Assembly (NCBI GenBank): GCA_016180375.1
Contig: JACPBJ010000001.1
Location: 1-10,130 of the forward strand
From: Nitrososphaerota archaeon
GTDB lineage: Archaea; Thermoproteota; Nitrososphaeria; Nitrososphaerales; UBA57
Length of the DNA stretch: 10,130 bases
Reading direction: 5' to 3'
Shown piece after piece: positions 4,568-10,130 of the stretch; position 1 is the stretch's first letter; each line of letters begins with the position of its first letter. Both the position numbers and the translations under genes were made by a program. The notes below the pieces were generated by a model. The model was not told the origin of the DNA. It searched no databases and saw only the letters and a list, made by a program, of their open reading frames with translations.

Positions 4568-5560
4568 TCATCTTACAGTTGGGTAAAGGGGAAACGCAAG
4601 ATCTGCTATGTCGACACAAAGTTTTGCGATGGTATTCACCCCAGATAAAATAGAGAGTATTGAATCAGACTTGTTTGCTCTTTGATCTCGGATCTTGGTT
4701 GATAGATCATCATGTAACTCTAAGACCTTTCTGGCTTCATTTGCCTTCTTTGTCAAGAACGCCTTAACTGCAGTCTCCTGAATATTACTGAGTGAATTGC
4801 TAACTTCTAACAGAAGATGCTTATCGCCCTCTGATAAGCTGAATCTCGCATTTGCGATCTGCTTTGTGATTTCTGCAGAAGTGTCCCCTATGGCTTCAAG
4901 TACGTTTGCGGCTACACGATAGTCAAGGCATTCTAAGGCGCTCACACCCAGTTTTGCAGCGAGCCCGGCGTCAGGAACGGTGCTTCTGATAATCCTGACC
5001 AGCAAAAAGTACAGCCTATCAACTTCATCATCCCTTCCCTGAATATCCTTGAGTAGTTTTTCATCATTTTCTATGCAGGAAACTATCATATCTTTGTGCA
5101 TGCCTAGTGTTATCGCATGCATCCTCATGAATAACTTGTCAGGGTGGATGTTGGAAGGTTCTAGCAAAAACTGAATTGTTATCGAACATGCATCCTCTTC
5201 CACAATTTCAAGCCCCATGAGAAACTTCATCGCATTTTTTATCGTACCCCTGTCCTTGTAAGAAACTCTATCCTTCCCCGCTATTCTTATGACATTATAT
5301 CCAAGAAGATATGCCGCTGTGATTTCGTTCAGCAAGCTGTGCATGTATTTCGGAGGATACCCCAGCACTATTTCCTTGGATTTTCTCTGATTGCTTGTTT
5401 GCGGCGTAATTATGAGCCTGTCGTCTGAACTTCTTTCAATAGAAACTATGCTCCCTCTCCTTAGATTGTTCTTTTTTACCCAGCTCTTTGGGAGTGAGAC
5501 TAGAGCGGTGCCTCCTCCCATTTCCTGAATCTTCCTCAATTCTACTGTTTCCATCTTCAT
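4568..5560 (-). CDS. AbrB-PhoU regulator (phosphate-uptake regulator-like)
   Basis: The 330-residue protein joins a SpoVT/AbrB swapped-hairpin DNA-binding domain (about 5-55; VELRKIQEMGGGTALVSLPK, SWVKKNNL) to a mostly helical C-terminal part (about 130-325) with the look of two PhoU-type three-helix repeats, including GRDDEVDRLYFLLVRII and ALECLDYRVAANVLEAIGD. This architecture is widespread in archaea and usually annotated as a phosphate-uptake regulator. PhoU domains bind metal clusters and sense or signal phosphate transport status. No phosphate transporter lies in the window, so the target is unknown. It is divergent from the CoA operon across 59 bp and may act on that region. ATGs occur at codons 1 and 3. 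A TATA box at about 5575-5580 could give a leaderless start near either. Confidence 0.85.
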   Translation of the reverse strand: MKMETVELRKIQEMGGGTALVSLPKSWVKKNNLRRGSIVSIERSSDDRLIITPQTSNQRKSKEIVLGYPPKYMHSLLNEITAAYLLGYNVIRIAGKDRVSYKDRGTIKNAMKFLMGLEIVEEDACSITIQFLLEPSNIHPDKLFMRMHAITLGMHKDMIVSCIENDEKLLKDIQGRDDEVDRLYFLLVRIIRSTVPDAGLAAKLGVSALECLDYRVAANVLEAIGDTSAEITKQIANARFSLSEGDKHLLLEVSNSLSNIQETAVKAFLTKKANEARKVLELHDDLSTKIRDQRANKSDSILSILSGVNTIAKLCVDIADLAFPLYPTVR

Positions 5561-5619
5561 AGTTCTATAGAGAATTTATAGAGGATTTTAATTAAGTTGT
5601 CGCAATCAACTCACCTGCA
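5561..5619. promoter_or_regulatory. Divergent control region of the AbrB-PhoU gene and CoA operon
   Basis: This 59-bp gap must hold both promoters. It contains an 11-bp tandem repeat with one mismatch (TATAGAGAATT at 5566-5576, TATAGAGGATT at 5577-5587), which supplies TATA-like boxes on both strands. It continues into TTTTAATTAAG (5586-5596), about 28 bp before the TTG of pantoate kinase, fitting a leaderless message. An inverted repeat AGTTG (5595-5599) / CAACT (5607-5611) lies between that box and the start. Its position suits an operator that would block initiation. Confidence 0.5.
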
Positions 5620-6519
5620 TTGATTGGTACTGCTTATGCACCATCTCATATTACAGGCTTTTTCGAAATTGTAGAGAGCGGCAGCGAGTTGACAACAGGC
5701 TCGAGGGGGGTAGGTGTGTGCTTGGATGCAGGAGTCATTACTACCGTGAGGGCCACTAAAGCGGCATCCGCCAATATCGGGATCAGGATAAATGGTAAAC
5801 ATAGCTCTGCACCTGTTTCTGTACTAGTTGCAGAGAAGATGCTATCTTTGGCTGAAGCAGATTACAATATTGAGATAGATCATCAAGTGGGTGTCCCAAT
5901 CGGTGCAGGTTTCGGTACTAGTGGTGCAGGAGCCCTCAGCGCATCTCTATCGATAAACAAGGCCCTTGGTCTCGGGCTAGATGACAAGAAGGCTTCGCAG
6001 ATTGCACACGCAGCAGAGATAGAATGCAGAACTGGCCTTGGAACTGTTCTCGCTGAATATGAAGGAGGGGCTGTAATTCGCACTAAGGCTGGTGCACCGG
6101 GTATTGGCGCTGTTTCGCATTTTGACTGCGGGGCTAGGAAGATTGTAGGCGCGATAAGTTTCGGAGAATTACAAACAAACAATCTGCTGTCAGGCAGAGT
6201 TTTCCGTTCTTTGATAAGCGAAACAGGTAAGCCTATGACGGATGACTTCCTCCTAAATCCTACTGTTGAGAACTTCCTGAGCATCTCCCGAGAGTTTGCA
6301 TTCAAGGTTGGATTAGTTTCGCCTATTGCAAAGGCTATGATAGAGGAAGGTGAGAGGAGGGGATTGTCATGTAGCGTGGCGATGTTCGGAGAAACCGTGT
6401 TTTCTTTGGTTGATGAAGACTCCTCCCAATTCTTGAAAGGGCTCTTCGAAAATTTCGCTTCTGAAAATTCTACAATTATCTTCTCTTATGTTTCCGAAGG
6501 AGGTGCTAGGATGTGTTAA
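5620..6519 (+). CDS. Pantoate kinase (GHMP family)
   Basis: Pantoate kinase phosphorylates pantoate to 4-phosphopantoate with ATP, the first of the two archaeal steps that replace bacterial pantothenate synthetase and pantothenate kinase. The 299-residue product opens with AYAPSHITGFF (5-15), typical of the family, and has the GHMP ATP-binding loop VPIGAGFGTSGAGALSASL (92-110). LGTVLAEYEGGAVIRTKAGAPG and a C-terminal VSEGGARM complete the pattern. The only possible start near the family N-terminus is the TTG at 5620, because a stop lies at 5593. No ribosome site is present and a TATA-like box lies about 28 bp upstream, so it is probably leaderless. It heads the CoA operon and overlaps the next gene by 7 nt. 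Confidence 0.92.
   Translation: MIGTAYAPSHITGFFEIVESGSELTTGSRGVGVCLDAGVITTVRATKAASANIGIRINGKHSSAPVSVLVAEKMLSLAEADYNIEIDHQVGVPIGAGFGTSGAGALSASLSINKALGLGLDDKKASQIAHAAEIECRTGLGTVLAEYEGGAVIRTKAGAPGIGAVSHFDCGARKIVGAISFGELQTNNLLSGRVFRSLISETGKPMTDDFLLNPTVENFLSISREFAFKVGLVSPIAKAMIEEGERRGLSCSVAMFGETVFSLVDEDSSQFLKGLFENFASENSTIIFSYVSEGGARMC
6497..6504 (+). promoter_or_regulatory. Ribosome-binding site fixing the GTG start of phosphopantothenate synthetase
   Basis: AAGGAGGT ends 8 nt before the GTG at 6513 and lies within the last codons of pantoate kinase. It supports the GTG start and reinitiation within the operon. Confidence 0.7.
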
Positions 6520-7289
6520 CATCAGTACCTATTCCGAAGAATCACCCAAGGGCTCAGTCCCTCTTTGTAAGGGAGAAACTTGTCGAGGCCTTCAGAAAGG
6601 GCGTGGTTGTCCCGGAAGGATTGATAGCGCATGGAAGAGGAGAGGCCTTTGATTACATTCTAGGAGAGAAGACAACAGATTTTGCTAGAAAGGCTGTTCG
6701 CACAGCTGCAGCTGCACTAATTCTGGCAAAGAAGCCAGTAATTTCAGTAAATGGCAATGTTGCGGCTCTTGCGTCTGACAAAGTTATTGAGCTATCCAAG
6801 GTAGCAGGGGCAGCAATAGAGATCAATCTTTTTTACAGAACTACCAAGAGAGAAGTTGCCATTGCTAAGGTTCTGAGAAATGCTGGTGCTGGTCAAATTC
6901 TCGGAGTTGGGGAGAACGCATCCTCCAGAATAGCGGAGATGCTGAGTGAGCGCAGAAGGGTTGACCCAGAGGGAATACTGACTGCTGATGTAGTGCTTGT
7001 GCCTCTTGAAGACGGAGACAGAACAGAGGCATTAAGGAAACTAGGTAAAACGGTTATCGCAATCGATCTGAACCCTCTCTCGAGAACGTCATTGAATGCT
7101 TCTATTTCGATAGTTGACAACGTTACAAGAACTCTGCCATTGCTAACCGATGGAGTAAAATCACTCAAAGGGAAGAAGAATATACGCAAGATAGCCGAAG
7201 ATTTCAATAATCAAGCGAACCTGCGAGAGGCTTTTGCATACCTAGCGAAACGGCTTGACAAACTTTCCAGAGGTGCTAATGATGTCTGA
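6513..7289 (+). CDS. 4-phosphopantoate--beta-alanine ligase (phosphopantothenate synthetase)
   Basis: This archaeal enzyme condenses 4-phosphopantoate with beta-alanine, using ATP, to give 4'-phosphopantothenate. The 258-residue product has all the family blocks in order: IPKNHPRA (7-14), HGRGEAFDYILGE (40-52), SVNGNVAAL (78-86), EINLFYRT (103-110), RRVDPEGI (148-155), VPLEDGDRTEAL (163-174), DLNPLSRTS (185-193) and VDNVTRT (201-207). Length and blocks match the DUF137-type synthetase first characterised in Thermococcus. The GTG start is set by a strong ribosome site. It overlaps pantoate kinase by 7 nt and the following PanB gene by 8 nt, so its substrates come from direct neighbours in the same transcript. 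Confidence 0.95.
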   Translation: MLTSVPIPKNHPRAQSLFVREKLVEAFRKGVVVPEGLIAHGRGEAFDYILGEKTTDFARKAVRTAAAALILAKKPVISVNGNVAALASDKVIELSKVAGAAIEINLFYRTTKREVAIAKVLRNAGAGQILGVGENASSRIAEMLSERRRVDPEGILTADVVLVPLEDGDRTEALRKLGKTVIAIDLNPLSRTSLNASISIVDNVTRTLPLLTDGVKSLKGKKNIRKIAEDFNNQANLREAFAYLAKRLDKLSRGANDV

Positions 7290-8154
7290 AAGAAAGAAGG
7301 TCTCTATAAACGATATAATCAAAATGAAAGGTGCAGGCAGGAGGATAACTGCAGTAACAGCTTATGATTATCCCTTCGCATTAATCGCTGATAAGGCAGA
7401 ATTCGATATAATACTAGTAGGCGATTCGGGAGGCATGGTATCGCTCGGCTATGAAAGCACGATACCCGTTACAATGGATGAAATGATTCTTATGAGCAAA
7501 GCAGCATCAAGGGCAGCAAAAAGCTCGCTACTTGTCGGAGACATGCCATTTATGTCGTTTCAAGTTTCTAGGGAGGAAGCTGTAAGAAATGCTGGGCGCT
7601 TTGTCAAGAAAGGTGGCATGAATGCCGTGAAAATCGAGGGAGGCAAAGAATTTGCAGATGTTGTTAGGGCAATCGTCAGAGCAGGCATACCTGTAATGGG
7701 TCATGTTGGGCTTACCCCTCAAACTGCAACGCTTTGGTATGGTTACAAAGTTCAAGGAAAAGACAATCGCTCTGCCAATAGGATAATTGAGGATGCACAG
7801 GAGCTTGAGGCTGCAGGAGCGTTTGCAATAGTTTTGGAAATGGTGACTGAAGAAGTGGCACAGATAGTTACAGAGAAATTGAGCGTTCCAACCATAGGCA
7901 TTGGCTCAGGAGCTTACTGCGATGGTCAGGTTCTTGTCCTGCACGACATTCTGGGATTGTATGATCGGTTCACGCCGAGGTTTGCAAAGAAATACGCGGA
8001 TTTGAGTTCTATTGCTTCTGAAGCTCTGGCAAATTACAGAAACGAAGTCACTACAGGAAAGTTTCCCAGCTCGGAGCATACATTCAGAATGGATCCAAAG
8101 GAACTGCAAAAGCTGAAAGCACGTTTAGGAAAACTAACCGAGGCAGAGGTTTGA
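7282..8154 (+). CDS. panB: 3-methyl-2-oxobutanoate hydroxymethyltransferase
   Basis: PanB adds a hydroxymethyl group from 5,10-methylene-tetrahydrofolate (or an archaeal pterin equivalent) to 2-oxoisovalerate, giving ketopantoate. The 290-residue product has the metal and active-site residues at the places expected from E. coli PanB: Asp48 (LVGDSGGM), Asp87 (VGDMPF), Glu119 (KIEGG) and catalytic Glu186 (IVLEMVTEE). GHVGLTPQT and the GIGSGAYCDGQVLVLHDILGL stretch are also typical. The usual GDSLGM reads GDSGGM here, a mild change. I chose the ATG at 7282 because AGGTG (7271-7275) lies 6 nt upstream. The adjacent ATG at 7279 and a TTG at 7255 are alternatives. It overlaps the synthetase gene by 8 nt and the decarboxylase gene by 4 nt. 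Confidence 0.96.
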   Translation: MSERKKVSINDIIKMKGAGRRITAVTAYDYPFALIADKAEFDIILVGDSGGMVSLGYESTIPVTMDEMILMSKAASRAAKSSLLVGDMPFMSFQVSREEAVRNAGRFVKKGGMNAVKIEGGKEFADVVRAIVRAGIPVMGHVGLTPQTATLWYGYKVQGKDNRSANRIIEDAQELEAAGAFAIVLEMVTEEVAQIVTEKLSVPTIGIGSGAYCDGQVLVLHDILGLYDRFTPRFAKKYADLSSIASEALANYRNEVTTGKFPSSEHTFRMDPKELQKLKARLGKLTEAEV

Positions 8155-9392
8155 AAATTAGGGAAAAGGGTCTTCCACCAAAAGAAATAGCTCAGATGCT
8201 TGGTAGGATGCTACAGGATGACCTCACATTTACTTCAGGCAGAATAGTAGGTTCAATGTGCACCGAGCCTGCAAGGTTTGCAAGGCGCCTTTATTCAAAA
8301 TATCTTGAGAAGAACCTTGGCGATCCAGGCCTTTTCCCCGGAACTGCCAAACTGGAGGCGGAATGCATCGCAGCAATCGGCAACCTCCTTAGTCATTCAA
8401 ATGCTGCTGGGAGTTTGGTTTCCGGAGGTACAGAAGCAAACATCATGGCTCTTTGGTCTGCTAAGAAAAACAAAGTCGAAAGGCCTGAGGCTATAATCCC
8501 AATCTCTGCGCACCATTCCTTCGACAAGGCCGCTGACTTGCTCGGAGTCAAAATGGTCAAGGTTCCCACGGATGTTATGGGAAGAATTGATGTTAAGAAG
8601 GTAAAATCATCGATAACTCCCAACACAATAATGATGCTTGGCATAGCAGGCACGACAGATCTTGGTGTTATAGATCCGATAACCGAACTTTCAGAGATTG
8701 CGGAAGCAAATAACATCCATCTTCATGTGGACGCATCATTTGGCGGATTTGTAATACCCTTTCTGAGAGAATTAAGATACGATGTTGAAGACTTTGATTT
8801 TAAACTTACCGGGGTTTCTTCCATAAGCATAGACCCGCACAAAATGGGCATGGCACCGGTTCCAGCAGGTACTATTCTCTTTAGAGATATCGCGATGCTT
8901 GAACGCATCAATATCGTCGCAGACTATTTGGCTGGAGGCGAAGCCTCCAAGGTCACTTTGTTGGGAACAAGGCCAGGAACTGCTGCGATAGTTCTCTGGT
9001 CGATGCTTAACCTTTTTGGGATGCAGGGATACAGGCGCATTGTCAAGAGGTGCATGAATCTTACCTATTTGTTATACGAAGAAAGCCAAAGAATGAATGG
9101 TGTAAAGCCTGTTCAAGAGCCTACCATGAATATCCTAGGATTGAAGCCTTTGCGATCTTCTCCACAGCAAGTTGCAAAAGAACTAAGAGTAAAAGGTTGG
9201 GCAGTTTCGGCATTCCCAAAGCATTTGAGAATTTGTGTAATGCCACACGTAAGGAAAAAACACATCCTTGAGTTCGCCAAGGCGCTTGATTTGCTCGAAA
9301 AGACCGAGAAGATCATTGTCAGGCATGGTTCAAGCTATAGGGCACTTGCTGACAAGGCAAAGATGCACAAATACCAATACTCGTTTTTATAA
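8151..9392 (+). CDS. mfnA: PLP-dependent aspartate 1-decarboxylase (MfnA/ADC family)
   Basis: The product is a 413-residue fold-type I PLP decarboxylase of the archaeal MfnA group. In methanogens MfnA makes tyramine for methanofuran. In non-methanogens the homologue decarboxylates aspartate to beta-alanine for CoA. Its place after pantoate kinase, PPS and PanB, and the lack of any methanofuran gene nearby, favour the aspartate role. The PLP site is clear: VSGGTEANIMAL (90-101), AHHSF (120-124, stacking His121), HVDASFGG (192-199, Asp194) and SIDPHKMG (226-233), with the Schiff-base Lys231. IVGSMCTEP and NLGDPGLFPGT near the N-terminus are typical. The TTG start overlaps the panB stop as TTGA, with GAGGC 6 nt upstream. 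Its TAA stop lies within a TATA-like box probably serving the next gene. Confidence 0.92.
   Translation: MKIREKGLPPKEIAQMLGRMLQDDLTFTSGRIVGSMCTEPARFARRLYSKYLEKNLGDPGLFPGTAKLEAECIAAIGNLLSHSNAAGSLVSGGTEANIMALWSAKKNKVERPEAIIPISAHHSFDKAADLLGVKMVKVPTDVMGRIDVKKVKSSITPNTIMMLGIAGTTDLGVIDPITELSEIAEANNIHLHVDASFGGFVIPFLRELRYDVEDFDFKLTGVSSISIDPHKMGMAPVPAGTILFRDIAMLERINIVADYLAGGEASKVTLLGTRPGTAAIVLWSMLNLFGMQGYRRIVKRCMNLTYLLYEESQRMNGVKPVQEPTMNILGLKPLRSSPQQVAKELRVKGWAVSAFPKHLRICVMPHVRKKHILEFAKALDLLEKTEKIIVRHGSSYRALADKAKMHKYQYSFL
9384..9392 (+). promoter_or_regulatory. Candidate TATA box for smc, overlapping the preceding stop codon
   Basis: TTTTTATAA contains the decarboxylase stop codon. Initiation about 26 bp downstream would fall near 9414, giving a leader of roughly 30 nt with a ribosome site before the SMC start. 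The SMC gene may therefore have its own promoter as well as readthrough from the CoA operon. Confidence 0.45.
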
Positions 9393-9434
9393 GCAAACGA
9401 TCTGCATCCAAGGGCGTGGCTGGCCTAGCCTTAT

Positions 9435-9441
9435 GGAGTGA
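9435..9441 (+). promoter_or_regulatory. Ribosome-binding site fixing the TTG start of smc
   Basis: GGAGTGA ends 5 nt before the TTG at 9447. It argues for that codon over the in-frame GTG at 9438, which lies inside the site itself. Confidence 0.55.
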
Positions 9442-9446
9442 TTGAT

Positions 9447-10130
9447 TTGGTCTACATTAAGAAACTGGAAGTCAAAGGCTTCAAGTCGTTTGGAAATAGA
9501 AACGTAACAATCCAATTTGAGAGAGGGCTTGTTGGAATAACTGGTCCCAACGGATCTGGAAAGAGTAACATTATTGACTCGATAATCTTCGGTTTGGGAC
9601 AAAATAACCCGCGCACTCTTAGAGTTAACAGGTTGGCAGCCCTAATCTACGATGCAGGGGAAGCAGAGAAGACTGACATGCTTAAAGTTACGATAACTTT
9701 GGACAATTCTGACAGGCTCATCTCTGTAGACAGCGACAACGTAGTCATCGCAAGAGAGCTAAAGTCGACTGGTGAAAGCACATATTATCTCAACGGGAAG
9801 AGGATTCAGAAGGGAACCCTAACAGAGATACTGAGCCTAGCATTGATAGACCCTGATGGCATAAACTTCGTTCCTCAAGGTTTGGTTACAAGACTTTCTG
9901 AGCTTACACCTGAAGAGAAAAGGGTTCTGATCGAAGAGATTGTTGGAGTGGCGCAGTTCGACGAAAAGAAGGAGCAAGCAGTCAAGCAGCTCGAGGCAGC
10001 GGACGTCAACCTGAAAATTGCCCTCGCAAGATTGGGAGAGATCAAATCCAGAGTTGATTCTCTTGAAGGAGAGCGAAACGATGAATTAAGATTAAGGTCT
10101 CTGGAGGACGAAATACGCTGGGCGAAGGGA
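9447..10130 (+). CDS. smc: SMC chromosome-segregation ATPase, N-terminal part (runs off the window)
   Basis: SMC dimers form ring-shaped ATPases that organise and segregate the chromosome. The first 228 codons are present, without a stop before the window end. The N-terminus YIKKLEVKGFKSFGN is the classic SMC strand, followed by Walker A GPNGSGKS (33-40), IIFGLGQNNPRTLR, YYLNGKRI (113-120) and the Q-loop FVPQG with Gln144. The motif ELTPEEKRVLIEEIVG then leads into the first coiled coil from about residue 170, rich in Glu, Lys and Leu heptads. The coiled-coil remainder, hinge and Walker B lie beyond the window. The TTG start has a ribosome site and gives the length expected for the family N-terminus. 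Rad50 is unlikely because its N-terminal sequence and Q-loop context differ. Confidence 0.95.
   Translation, partial: MVYIKKLEVKGFKSFGNRNVTIQFERGLVGITGPNGSGKSNIIDSIIFGLGQNNPRTLRVNRLAALIYDAGEAEKTDMLKVTITLDNSDRLISVDSDNVVIARELKSTGESTYYLNGKRIQKGTLTEILSLALIDPDGINFVPQGLVTRLSELTPEEKRVLIEEIVGVAQFDEKKEQAVKQLEAADVNLKIALARLGEIKSRVDSLEGERNDELRLRSLEDEIRWAKG

Noticed and set aside
5883..6305. 140-codon minus-strand frame opposite pantoate kinase.
   Set aside because: It mirrors the codons of a well-supported GHMP kinase and has no recognisable domain or start signal.
7255..7281. TTG start for PanB at 7255, or the ATG at 7279.
   Set aside because: The ribosome site AGGTG at 7271-7275 would lie inside the 7255 extension and is best spaced for the ATG at 7282.
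9412..9440. The smc leader resembles the first part of a tRNA (GGGCGTG, then TGGCCTAGCC...ATGG like a D-arm).
   Set aside because: No anticodon stem, T-arm or closing acceptor strand follows. The sequence runs straight into a well-supported SMC N-terminus.
9387..9602. 71-codon minus-strand frame opposite the start of smc.
   Set aside because: It covers conserved SMC coding sequence including Walker A and has no features of its own.
1..10130. Mobile elements, CRISPR arrays, attachment sites or a defence system.
   Set aside because: No transposase, integrase, spaced repeats or target duplications were seen. The Hjc-like nuclease and endonuclease V are explained as repair enzymes.

Overview
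The window reads as archaeal chromosomal DNA. The markers are archaea-specific enzymes: CTP-dependent riboflavin kinase, RibL-type FAD synthetase, pantoate kinase, phosphopantothenate synthetase and an MfnA-type decarboxylase. TATA-like boxes lie near starts, several genes look leaderless, TTG and GTG starts are common, and strong GGAGG-type ribosome sites precede genes inside operons. The AbrB-PhoU protein and the winged-helix-fused FAD synthetase suggest a Nitrososphaerota (Thaumarchaeota)-like or other TACK lineage. That placement is inference. I see no mobile elements, CRISPR arrays, rRNA or tRNA.

Layout. Positions 1-259 hold the end of an unrecognised small ORF, followed by a T-run. Positions 260-507 contain no clear gene but have a TATA box and a foldable segment. 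A thioredoxin-like protein (508-783, +) converges on a zinc-ribbon/DUF4342 protein (789-1118, -). A flavin-cofactor pair follows: FAD synthetase (1252-1884, +) converges on and overlaps riboflavin kinase (1868-2575, -), which is translationally coupled to endonuclease V (2572-3204, -). An Hjc-like PD-(D/E)XK nuclease (3281-3646, +) is divergent from endonuclease V and overlaps, tail to tail, a nitrilase-family hydrolase (3627-4442, -). An AbrB-PhoU regulator (4568-5560, -) is divergent from a tightly packed coenzyme A operon: pantoate kinase, phosphopantothenate synthetase, ketopantoate hydroxymethyltransferase and aspartate decarboxylase (5620-9392, +). The window ends in the N-terminal ATPase part of an SMC protein (9447 onward, +).

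How the genes work together. The CoA operon makes ketopantoate (PanB), phosphorylates pantoate (PoK), supplies beta-alanine (MfnA/ADC) and joins the two as 4'-phosphopantothenate (PPS). Only ketopantoate reductase is missing from this set. RibK and RibL convert riboflavin to FMN and then FAD. Endonuclease V and the Hjc-like nuclease are DNA-repair or recombination enzymes that share one short control region. No wholly new system is evident. The less ordinary signals are the structured leader region at 304-430, a 10-bp hairpin at the RibL/RibK convergence, the repeat-rich divergent promoter at 5561-5619, the Q-for-E change in the Hjc-like nuclease, and the thioredoxin-like protein with two CxxC motifs.
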